Part shown: piece after piece, positions 1 through 6,288 of the stretch
How positions within the stretch are numbered: position 1 is the first letter of the stretch
Layout of the letters: every line of letters begins with the position of its first letter
DNA from: Phycisphaerales bacterium UBA3158
GTDB taxonomy: Bacteria > Planctomycetota > Phycisphaerae > Phycisphaerales > SM1A02
Reading direction: 5' to 3'
Assembly (NCBI GenBank): GCA_002364555.1
Contig: DEYM01000016.1
Coordinates: 1-6,748 of the forward strand
DNA length: 6,748 nucleotides
Made by a program: the position numbers and the translations under genes
The notes under the pieces: model-generated
What the model was told of the DNA's origin: nothing
What the model saw: the letters and a program-made list of their open reading frames with translations, nothing else
The model's database searches: none

Positions 1-1
1 G

Positions 2-1126
2 ACTTCCGTCGTACTCATTGAACGCAAGTTCACGAAAGCCTATGCCCAGCCCGATTCGCTCGCTGCCCTGGTGGGGCTCTGGTACGACGCCTATCGGTTG
101 AACGCCTGGCGATGGGAATACGAGAAGCGTCAGCAGCTTCTCCTGCAATCACCGGGTATCTCACGGATTCTCAACAGGATCAGGGAGATCGCCAGAAGAT
201 GGACTCAGCCCGAGGTCTTCAACAATCTCGATGAACGTATTCGGGAACGCGCCAACGCGGATGAGCAGGAAGAGGATTTCATCGATCCTGTCCGTATGAG
301 GATCTCACGAAGTCCCGTGCTCATCAGCGAGAACAGCGGCAGTGATCTGGTGAACGTGCTGGGGCTTCCGTTTGCACCCTTCAAGGCCGCGGGGAACATT
401 TCCCAGACGGCTGCCGAGATCGGTGAGGAAGCTCGCCGCATCGCCGATCGTGTCGACAGATTGCCCAGTGATCTCGGGCATCAGGCGGAGATGATCGTTC
501 TGGGGGTTCTCGCCAGCCCGCAGATGGAGTCGATACTCGAGGATCTTCAACAGCTCAGTGATGATTTCGAGCGGATCTCCACGGAGACGGAGAAGATCGA
601 GGGCATCGTCGACGGTCTGCCCACGCGTATGAGGGAAGAGGCGACGCTGCTGCTGGATTCACTCGAGAGCAAATCCCAGCAGATGGTCGCCATGAACCAC
701 TCCTTGAAGGAGACGTTCCAGAGTGGGGGGCAGACGCTCGACAGTCTCACCAAGGCCAGCACATCGCTCAATCAACTGGCCTTGCAGCTCGAGAGCACCA
801 GCGTCGTTCTCGACGAGCTCTTCGGGTTTTCGGCTGGAGTGGAATCATCAGGCAGTGGTGACAAGGATTCCCTGCTTGAAGTGAGGGCTACCGCCGAAGC
901 CATCGCCGAGACGTCAAGGTCGCTTCAGGATCTGCTCGCCTCTCCGGATCTGGGCGGAGTCATCGATCGTGTGGATGAATCCGTTCAGAACGCGGCGCGT
1001 GAAGCCGATCAGACGGCTGGTCTGATCGTCGATCGGGTGGCCTGGCGACTGGGCGTCCTGCTCCTGATCGCGTTTGTTCTTGGTGGCTTGCTGGTTCTCT
1101 TCATGAACCGTCTGAAACGTTCATAG
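2..1126 (+). CDS. Coiled-coil protein with a C-terminal membrane helix, 5' partial
   Basis: The reading frame is open from base 2 and ends at TAG 1124-1126, giving 374 visible residues. A GTG at 71 could serve as a start, but codons 2-70 are open, read as plausible protein (T-S-V-V-L-I-E-R-K) and show no convincing ribosome site, so I treat the gene as running off the left edge. Visible residues 1-50 are rich in aromatic and basic residues. From about 140 to 345 the protein is almost entirely charged and polar helix with heptad-like Leu/Ile spacing (for example around S-I-L-E-D-L-Q-Q-L), which predicts a long coiled coil. One hydrophobic helix at about 349-368 is followed by the basic tail N-R-L-K-R-S. 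Likely role, inferred only: a membrane-attached structural or tethering protein. The coiled coil recalls chemoreceptor or MCE-type helices, but I see no signature of either. I do not recognise the family. Topology depends on whether the missing N-terminus carries another membrane segment. Confidence 0.82.
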   Translation, partial: TSVVLIERKFTKAYAQPDSLAALVGLWYDAYRLNAWRWEYEKRQQLLLQSPGISRILNRIREIARRWTQPEVFNNLDERIRERANADEQEEDFIDPVRMRISRSPVLISENSGSDLVNVLGLPFAPFKAAGNISQTAAEIGEEARRIADRVDRLPSDLGHQAEMIVLGVLASPQMESILEDLQQLSDDFERISTETEKIEGIVDGLPTRMREEATLLLDSLESKSQQMVAMNHSLKETFQSGGQTLDSLTKASTSLNQLALQLESTSVVLDELFGFSAGVESSGSGDKDSLLEVRATAEAIAETSRSLQDLLASPDLGGVIDRVDESVQNAAREADQTAGLIVDRVAWRLGVLLLIAFVLGGLLVLFMNRLKRS

Positions 1127-1129
1127 ACC

Positions 1130-1148
1130 AGTCCTGGACGTCAGGATT
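1130..1148. terminator. Weak hairpin between convergent genes, possible bidirectional terminator
   Basis: Bases 1130-1136 pair with 1142-1148 in a 7-bp stem that includes one G-U pair, with a 5-base loop. It fills the 14-base gap between the two convergent stop codons and covers the minus-strand stop. There is no clean T tract on either strand, so an intrinsic terminator is only a weak possibility. Confidence 0.2.
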
Positions 1149-2325
1149 CTTCCAGTATCAAGCAAAGTCCGGATCGCCAAATCGGTAGTTCCATCTCGCA
1201 TCGGTATCCGGTGAATTCACTGGGATCCCAGCCATTGCTGGCGAACATGTATTCAGTGAGTTCCTTGTGCTTGGCGTATGCATCGGATGCCGTGTTTTGT
1301 AAACCTTCTCCCAGTTTCGTGAAAGTCATCTGGTCGGCGAATCGGGTCATCCACAGATCCTCGGGTGGTGCCAGCAACGAGGTGCCCCACATGTGGCAAT
1401 CGGCCGAGACGTCATTGTTCTCTTCGATGCTTCGATGAAGGTGGAGATCGAATGAGCAGTATCTGGTTGGATAATCGATATACAGCCAGATAGCCATGTG
1501 GCCACCCATCCCCTTGATATTCCACCGGGTGTGCTGTCTGGCGAAGCAGTCGAACGGTTCACCTGTGGGAATATGTTCCGGGTTGATGATATGCGCCAGG
1601 TGCTTGGCCTTGATGATTCGCGTATCGATGTTGGGCAGAGGTCTTGTGCAGAATTCCTCGATGAGTTGTTGAGGTTCTCGCTGAGCCTCATCGCCGGTGA
1701 CGTTTCGGTAGTCGGCATAGGCCATGTTCATCGGAAGGCGAATGGGCATCGCCGATCCACTGGCTTGCATTCCAGCGTAGCCACGAATCGCTATCTGCTC
1801 GATGTTGTGGCCTTCGGAAAGACTCGGCCTGATGGCCATCATGCTGATCGTTGCATTCGCGGATTGGCCAGTGACGGCGGAAGTCGCTTCGAACAAATCC
1901 GCACGCCGGGCTCGTTGCCGTTCCGGGTTCGATCCTTGTTGGTGCAGGAGCAGTGCCGCCTCGAAGCCTGACTGACTCAAGCTGATGTTTCGAAGAAACA
2001 GCTCGAACTTTTCGACTGCAGCAACGGCATTCGAGAGCAGTTTTCGTGAGGTGCCAGTCTGGGCCAATGCATCGAGGAACTGTCGAAGTCCCTGTGTTCC
2101 AGGTAGCTGCGTAAGTAGTTGCGGCCCCGGGGAAGTGTCTCCGGATTTGCCGAGCTTCACGATTCTCTGGCAGGTCATACGCCCGACGTGGAGTTCATTC
2201 GAAAGAGCGGAGGCTCTGCGTCCATCGACGGTGGGTAGCTTGAGTATGCCTGTGAAGGCCTCATGCAACTCTCGGGCCACGTCTGTGGCCTCTTGAACCA
2301 TTTGATCTGTCAGAATGATGGGCAT
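1141..2325 (-). CDS. Putative helix-turn-helix protein of an uncharacterised (planctomycete-type) family
   Basis: This 394-residue protein starts at ATG (complement of 2323-2325), with an AGGG-like ribosome site about 10 bases upstream, and ends at the complement of 1141-1143. Residues 36-58 (R-R-A-S-A-L-S-N-E-L-H-V-G-R-M-T-C-Q-R-I) look like a helix-turn-helix, with a small-residue first helix, a turn at V-G-R and a basic recognition helix. A segment L-P-G-x-x-G-L-R-Q-F-L at 74-84 and a helical stretch to about 150 follow. The C-terminal half is a mixed alpha/beta region with many aromatic, His and Cys residues (for example S-F-D-L-H-L-H-R at 291-298). There is no signal peptide or membrane segment, so it should be cytoplasmic. 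From memory, the layout (helix-turn-helix, then L-P-G...R-x-F, then a conserved C-terminal domain) resembles an unnamed planctomycete family, which I could not check. It is divergent from the secreted-protein pair, so a regulatory link is possible but inferred. The C-terminal domain could bind a ligand or do something unrelated to DNA. Confidence 0.82.
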   Translation of the reverse strand: MPIILTDQMVQEATDVARELHEAFTGILKLPTVDGRRASALSNELHVGRMTCQRIVKLGKSGDTSPGPQLLTQLPGTQGLRQFLDALAQTGTSRKLLSNAVAAVEKFELFLRNISLSQSGFEAALLLHQQGSNPERQRARRADLFEATSAVTGQSANATISMMAIRPSLSEGHNIEQIAIRGYAGMQASGSAMPIRLPMNMAYADYRNVTGDEAQREPQQLIEEFCTRPLPNIDTRIIKAKHLAHIINPEHIPTGEPFDCFARQHTRWNIKGMGGHMAIWLYIDYPTRYCSFDLHLHRSIEENNDVSADCHMWGTSLLAPPEDLWMTRFADQMTFTKLGEGLQNTASDAYAKHKELTEYMFASNGWDPSEFTGYRCEMELPIWRSGLCLILEES

Positions 2326-2355
2326 GAAAAAACCCTAAATAGCCGCCGTTTAAGA

Positions 2356-2384
2356 CTGGAAATCATACCCGTATCGTTAATAAT
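2356..2384 (+). promoter_or_regulatory. Candidate promoter for the secreted-protein pair
   Basis: AATAAT at 2379-2384 matches the -10 consensus in five of six bases. CTGGAA at 2356-2361, 17 bases upstream, is a weak -35 (three of six). Transcription would start near 2391, about 43 bases before the 2434 start codon. The call rests on AT-rich composition and position in the divergent gap; planctomycete promoters are poorly defined. Confidence 0.28.
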
Positions 2385-2391
2385 GTGAAAA
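2362..2391 (-). promoter_or_regulatory. Candidate promoter for the helix-turn-helix gene
   Basis: Read on the minus strand, TATGAT (complement of 2362-2367) matches the -10 consensus in five of six bases. TTTTCA (complement of 2386-2391), 18 bases upstream, matches the -35 in four of six. It overlaps the plus-strand candidate, so polymerase binding in the two directions could be mutually exclusive. This is a weak, composition-based call. Confidence 0.28.
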
Positions 2392-2392
2392 A

Positions 2393-2403
2393 GCACTGAG
2401 TGC
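2393..2403. promoter_or_regulatory. Short perfect palindrome, possible operator
   Basis: GCACT-G-AGTGC is a perfect 5-bp inverted repeat around one central base. It lies just downstream of the plus-strand candidate -10, where a bound protein would block the start of transcription. A dyad of this size can arise by chance in a gap of about 108 bases, so operator function is inferred from position only. Confidence 0.25.
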
Positions 2404-2415
2404 AAGTCTGACGGT

Positions 2416-2423
2416 GGGAGGAA
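2416..2423 (+). promoter_or_regulatory. Ribosome binding site fixing the 2434 start
   Basis: GGGAGGAA is a strong Shine-Dalgarno match. The core GGAGG (2417-2421) is 12 bases from ATG 2434, slightly long. The next in-frame ATG (2446) would be 24 bases away, and no start codon lies upstream before the in-frame stop at 2386-2388, so 2434 is the best start. Confidence 0.7.
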
Positions 2424-2433
2424 TTTCAAAGCC

Positions 2434-4434
2434 ATGCATTTTTATATGTCCTTAGCGACAGCAGTTTTAGCGATGGGATCTATCGCATCAGCGGAGACTC
2501 ACACCATTGTCGTTGGTGGTGAGGTGAATACCTTTGTCGTGGCCCCTGGCGACACGGTGATCTTTCAAGGTGGATGCCTGACGACGGTGCAATCCGGTCA
2601 GCCGTGCATAGCTGATGGCGTGTTCGAAGGGGCGATCTACCCTCCCTTCTGCGATCCATTCACATGGGAAGTCCCTCAGTTCACCTGGGCTGAGCTGCCT
2701 TTCTACGCGGTTCAGACCGGGGGGGACGGGACTCCTGCGGATTGCGATACCGCCTGGACAGGTCATATCAGTGTCACTACCGGCGGAGTCACCATTCAAG
2801 TGCCGGATGAATACGCAACCATTCAAGCGGCGATCAATGCGGCTGATGATGGGGACACCATCTCCATTGCCGCTGGCACCTACGTCGAACATGACCTGTC
2901 CCTTGGAAGCAAGGGCATCAGGATCACCGGCGATACAGATGCCGATGGCAACCCAGCCGTCACCATCGATGCCCAGCAGCAAGGTCGTGTCATGTCCATC
3001 AATGGTGAGAGTGCATCGGGCTTCGTGCCTCTGATCCAGAACATGGTCTTCACAGGAGGCTCATCATCAGTTGCTGGCGGTGGTCTGAATTGCACGACAA
3101 GCAACGCGATCATTCGCAATTGTCACTTCATCGACAACTGGTGCGGCGGACGTGGTGGCGGGGTGTATCACACGGGCCAATCGAGTGGCCCACCGCCTGG
3201 CCAGCCCGTTTCTGCTCGATTTGTTCAGTGCCTGTTTGCCGGGAACACTGCTGACGAAGGTGGCGGCATCTACGGGCGTCTCGGAGTTCCTGAACTGGTC
3301 AGCTGCATCGTCACGGACAACTCGGCCACGGTTGGTGGCGGGATCAATCAGTGTTCCTGCAAGTATGCCGTCATGAGCGTGGGGGATACCATTGTCTGCG
3401 GCAATTCGCCAGACCAGGCTGTAGGCAATGTCGCCCTTGACACAGCATCCTGTACGACCCCCTGGTGCGACGATCCCGACGGTGATGGTCAGCCCGATGG
3501 CTGTCTGTACGACAACGACGGCATTCTGCATGTGCCCGATGAGTACGCCACCATCGCACTTGCGTTCCAGAATGTTGCCGATGGCAATACGATCGCCATT
3601 GCGGCGGGCACCTATCTCATGGAAGAAGCCCAGGAGCTCTCCATTTCGGGAATCTCAATCACGATCTCCGGTGAAACCGGCTCCGATGGCCTGCCTGCGA
3701 CCATCATTGATGGTCAGAACGCGGCATTTGGCATTGAGGTCGTCAGGGGTGACGGAACCACCATCATTGAGAATCTGCATCTGACACGCTGCGTGTATCC
3801 ACTTAGCTTGATCCTGTGCGACGCCGCCGTGACGAACTGCACCATCGAGACCTGTTTGGGCTACTACGGCGTGGTCTCAATGACCAGTAGCGTCGTCACG
3901 TTGAATACATGCACCTTGTCGGGCAATCAGGGAACCTTTGGCGGAGGCCTGATTGCCACCAATCAGGGCGGTCAATCGTCCGAAGTGGCACTGATTGACT
4001 GCGTCATCGAAGACAACATCGGCGCCTATCCGGCGTATTCCATTGGCGGTGTGGGCGTGTATTCCGGCCAGGCCATGCTCACCGGCTGCACCGTCAGGAA
4101 CAACACGTCCGCCGGTATCGCGGGAATATACGTTGCGACAGAGGCGACGATGGCCATTGCCACCACCGCCGTATGCGGCAATGTGGGCTACGAAGGCGAT
4201 GCAACACAGATCTCCGGCGATTACACGGATGACGGCGGCAACAGCATTCTGGAAGAGTGCATCGAAAGCTGTGCCGGTGATCTCGACGGCGATGGCGCCG
4301 TGACAGTCGATGATCTGCTGACGTTGTTGTCCGCCTTTGAATCTGATGGCGATGGTGATTGCGACGACGACGGTGATACCGATGTCAATGACCTGCTAAT
4401 TCTTATTGGAGTATGGGGACCCTGTAATGCTTAG
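2434..4434 (+). CDS. Secreted duplicated beta-helix protein with degenerate cupredoxin-like N-terminus and dockerin-like C-terminus
   Basis: This 666-residue exported protein has a signal peptide at about 1-20 ending A-S-A before E21; unusually, the signal has no Lys or Arg. Residues 21-115 have a cupredoxin-like pattern (V-A-P-G-D-T-V-I-F at 36-44, final strand G-H-I-S-V at 110-114), but the usual Cys/His/Met copper ligands are not evident. Two parallel beta-helix modules follow, each opening with V-P-D-E-Y-A-T-I (at 123 and 367) and an A-A-G-T-Y motif. Their rungs carry repeated C-x-x-x-x-N (for example C-L-F-A-G-N, C-I-V-T-D-N, C-V-I-E-D-N) and G-G-G turns. A calcium-loop linker D-P-D-G-D-G-Q-P-D-G-C (347-357) separates them. 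The C-terminus holds two 12-residue calcium loops, D616/D618/D620/D627 and D642/D644/D646/D653, then W-G-P-C. The protein is very acidic, with few Lys or Arg. No catalytic residues of a polysaccharide lyase are recognisable, so a surface adhesin or structural role is as likely as an enzyme. Confidence 0.93.
   Translation: MHFYMSLATAVLAMGSIASAETHTIVVGGEVNTFVVAPGDTVIFQGGCLTTVQSGQPCIADGVFEGAIYPPFCDPFTWEVPQFTWAELPFYAVQTGGDGTPADCDTAWTGHISVTTGGVTIQVPDEYATIQAAINAADDGDTISIAAGTYVEHDLSLGSKGIRITGDTDADGNPAVTIDAQQQGRVMSINGESASGFVPLIQNMVFTGGSSSVAGGGLNCTTSNAIIRNCHFIDNWCGGRGGGVYHTGQSSGPPPGQPVSARFVQCLFAGNTADEGGGIYGRLGVPELVSCIVTDNSATVGGGINQCSCKYAVMSVGDTIVCGNSPDQAVGNVALDTASCTTPWCDDPDGDGQPDGCLYDNDGILHVPDEYATIALAFQNVADGNTIAIAAGTYLMEEAQELSISGISITISGETGSDGLPATIIDGQNAAFGIEVVRGDGTTIIENLHLTRCVYPLSLILCDAAVTNCTIETCLGYYGVVSMTSSVVTLNTCTLSGNQGTFGGGLIATNQGGQSSEVALIDCVIEDNIGAYPAYSIGGVGVYSGQAMLTGCTVRNNTSAGIAGIYVATEATMAIATTAVCGNVGYEGDATQISGDYTDDGGNSILEECIESCAGDLDGDGAVTVDDLLTLLSAFESDGDGDCDDDGDTDVNDLLILIGVWGPCNA
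2800..2883 (+). repeat. Opening segment of beta-helix module 1
   Basis: Encodes residues 123-150 (V-P-D-E-Y-A-T-I ... A-A-G-T-Y). It matches the segment at 3532-3615 in 19 of 28 residues, at an offset of 244 codons. It marks the first copy of an internal duplication within the gene. Confidence 0.8.
3532..3615 (+). repeat. Opening segment of beta-helix module 2
   Basis: Encodes residues 367-394, the second copy of the module opening. The similarity continues downstream (I-T-G-D-T-D-A-D-G-N-P-A versus I-S-G-E-T-G-S-D-G-L-P-A) and at the module ends (V-C-G-N at 321-324 and 580-583), so whole modules appear duplicated, with strong divergence between the openings and ends. Confidence 0.8.
4415..4419 (+). 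promoter_or_regulatory. Ribosome binding site inside the upstream gene
   Basis: GGGGA ends 7 bases before ATG 4427 and lies within the last codons of the upstream gene. It favours 4427 over the in-frame TTG at 4406, which would put six extra residues and the ribosome site itself inside the coding region. It also supports translational coupling. Confidence 0.6.
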
Positions 4435-6103
4435 AACAACGACCTTCACCGTGGCCATGATGGCTCTCGCCGGCGTGCTCGCCGCCAACGTCGAACACGA
4501 GGAGTCCACTCCCGTTCTGAAAGCGATGCAGGCTTCGGTCAATGCCGGCCCTCCGATCCATGTTCGGCTTCCCGAGGGTGGAGTTGCCGGGTGGGCGGAA
4601 ATAGGCGGTTCATCAGCGGCGGCAGGTGATCGCTCACACATACTTGATGCCATCAGTGACTACAGCCGGCGGCACGGGCCCTTTTCAACGCCTGGTACCC
4701 GAGGTGTGTTCGAGCCATTTTCGATCTTTCCGGTCGGGGGTCGGGAATGGGAGGATCTGATCATGTTCGACTATGTCGATCTCAGTTCCGACGACGGCAC
4801 GCTCGAGCACTGGAATTGCGGTGGGCGGTACACCTATGACGGAAGTTATGCGAACAGTGCGTGGCTCAAGAGTTTCGATCAACAGCTCATCGGCGTACCC
4901 GTGATCGCGGTTCTCGATGGCACAGTCACGGAATTCCGTGACAGTGAGCCGGATCAGAACGAAGTGCCGGGTGATGGACTGACCAACTACATTGGCATCC
5001 ATCATGGTGGCGATCGATACTGCTGGTATGAAAGTCTGAAGCAGGGAAGCGTCACCGTCGAGGTCGGTGATGAGGTCCTCGCCGGTCAGCAGATAGCACA
5101 GGTGGCTTCGAGCGGAGGCGCTAGTTGGCCTGGTCTTCGCTTCTCGACCTGGGAGCCCACCGGCAATGTTGACGAGTGGATCCATGTCGAACCCTATGCA
5201 GGCGATTGCAATCCGGGATCCAGTGGATGGCAGAATCAGATCGATATTCCAGTCGGGGCCGAGTGCAGGGACTTCGGCATCACGACGAGCAATCTGAGCG
5301 ACTTCTATGCGGATGAAATCTATTCGTGGCGACCGCCTCTGGAAGGGTCGATCACGCTTAATCACGACAGGCTCTGGATGTGGACGTATGCCACGGATAT
5401 CGGCATATTCAGTACCTATCAGTTGCGGTTCTACGACCCGGCTGGAAACCTGAACTACGACACCGGTACGCAGTGGCTGAATTTCTCATCGACCTCCTAC
5501 CGGCAATTCATAACCTGGTTTGCGTGGGACATTCCCGGACTGCACACGATCCCGGGTACATGGACAGTGGATGTGATCGTCAACGGTGATCCGTACATCA
5601 ACTTCCCCCTGGAGGTACTCCAGCCGGGTACGATTCTTCCCAATCGACCACCGAAACCGATTGCGACATCGATCAGTCCACCGGACGCTACGCCGGATGA
5701 CTTCCTCACCTGTCGTGTCTACACCCTTGATGTCGATGACCCGGATTGGGACCTGCTCAGCTTCGAGTACACATGGACTGTCGGAGGGCGTGTGGTTCGT
5801 CAGGTGACCTCGGCGGGTCTGGCCGATCATCTCCCTCGACTGGAGGGTTGCGATGGGGCCGTCGTCACGTGCCAGGTCGTTCCGTCTGATGGTTCTCTGA
5901 ATGGGCCGACATCATTTGATGTCGTTCGTCTCTCAGGGTTCTCCTCTGGCGACCTCAACTGTGATGGCAGCATCGGTATCGAGGATCTTCTGGTCATTCT
6001 CAACGAATGGGGGGCCTGTGATATCTGCTCGGGCGATCTCGATCAGAATGCCGTCGTCGATATCACCGATCTTCTGGCTGTGATCGCTGAGTGGGAGGGA
6101 TGA
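4427..6103 (+). CDS. Secreted M23-like pseudopeptidase with beta-sandwich domains and dockerin-like C-terminus
   Basis: This 558-residue protein has a signal peptide at about 1-20 (R3, hydrophobic core, V-L-A-A). Residues about 128-262 follow the M23/LytM fold: N-C-G-x-R at 130-134, V-P-V-I-A-V-L-D-G-T-V at 157-167, Y-I-G-I-H-H-G at 188-194, W-Y-E-S-L-K at 200-205, V-G-D-E-V-L-A-G-Q at 213-221, V-A-S-S-G at 226-230 and W-P-G-L-R-F at 234-239. Active members bind zinc through H...D and H-x-H and have a catalytic His in Y-x-H-L. Here no His occurs at 129-191 or 194-252: the Y-x-H-L site reads Y-E-S-L and H-L-H reads G-L-R. It is therefore very probably non-catalytic, perhaps binding peptidoglycan or another glycan (inference). 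A beta domain (about 300-398) like that following M23 in related secreted proteins comes next. An Ig-like module (about 410-502) has a probable C429-C482 disulfide. Two calcium loops end the protein (D509/N511/D513/D520 and D537/D539/N541/D548). The start overlaps the upstream stop by 8 bases. Confidence 0.92.
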   Translation: MLRTTTFTVAMMALAGVLAANVEHEESTPVLKAMQASVNAGPPIHVRLPEGGVAGWAEIGGSSAAAGDRSHILDAISDYSRRHGPFSTPGTRGVFEPFSIFPVGGREWEDLIMFDYVDLSSDDGTLEHWNCGGRYTYDGSYANSAWLKSFDQQLIGVPVIAVLDGTVTEFRDSEPDQNEVPGDGLTNYIGIHHGGDRYCWYESLKQGSVTVEVGDEVLAGQQIAQVASSGGASWPGLRFSTWEPTGNVDEWIHVEPYAGDCNPGSSGWQNQIDIPVGAECRDFGITTSNLSDFYADEIYSWRPPLEGSITLNHDRLWMWTYATDIGIFSTYQLRFYDPAGNLNYDTGTQWLNFSSTSYRQFITWFAWDIPGLHTIPGTWTVDVIVNGDPYINFPLEVLQPGTILPNRPPKPIATSISPPDATPDDFLTCRVYTLDVDDPDWDLLSFEYTWTVGGRVVRQVTSAGLADHLPRLEGCDGAVVTCQVVPSDGSLNGPTSFDVVRLSGFSSGDLNCDGSIGIEDLLVILNEWGACDICSGDLDQNAVVDITDLLAVIAEWEG

Positions 6104-6288
6104 TCCAGGCGTTTCTGGAGCGATTGGTCATGTTGGCTTGAGGTACTCGAGCGACGGTTTTCAAGAGGCGTTCCGGCTGTTGTGATGCATGTACAGATGG
6201 TGGACTCGCATCGAATCCGACCGGACTCGAGATGATCCGCAAGCTTGCTCGCCAGGAGCCTGTGACGTTTGATGGCCATCGCTTCGCG
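6104..6288. other. Intergenic gap between convergent genes, nothing recognisable
   Basis: These 185 bases separate two convergent genes. I see no credible coding frame, tRNA, repeat or terminator with a T tract. A 5-bp hairpin (6104-6108 with 6115-6119) directly after the stop codon lacks a T run. Confidence 0.6.

Noticed and set aside
1498..1971. 157-codon plus-strand open frame opposite the helix-turn-helix gene
   Set aside because: It is embedded in the opposite-strand gene, and its translation has no recognisable motif or plausible start.
2488..2982. 164-codon minus-strand open frame opposite the beta-helix gene
   Set aside because: It mirrors the repetitive Asp/Gly codons of the plus-strand gene and has no independent coding evidence.
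4406..4426. TTG at 4406 as an alternative start of the M23-like gene
   Set aside because: It would put acidic residues ahead of the signal peptide and bury the GGGGA ribosome site; ATG 4427 gives a normal signal sequence.
2434..4434. Pectate lyase or other polysaccharide lyase assignment for the beta-helix protein
   Set aside because: The fold is compatible, but no lyase catalytic motif can be recognised, and beta-helices of this kind are often non-enzymatic surface proteins.
4685..5365. 226-codon open frame on the minus strand opposite the M23-like gene
   Set aside because: It lies entirely inside a well-supported gene on the other strand, encodes no recognisable domain, and has no ribosome site or neighbour context.
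6104..6119. Hairpin TCCAG...CTGGA directly after the stop codon of the M23-like gene
   Set aside because: The stem is only 5 bp and no T tract follows, so it does not qualify as an intrinsic terminator.
6211..6222. C-G-A-A-T-C-C sequence resembling a tRNA T-loop
   Set aside because: No matching T-stem, anticodon arm or acceptor stem can be formed around it.
6043..6279. 78-codon minus-strand open frame spanning the 6104-6288 gap
   Set aside because: It overlaps the end of the M23-like gene, has low-complexity Ser/Thr/Arg composition and lacks a ribosome site or domain.
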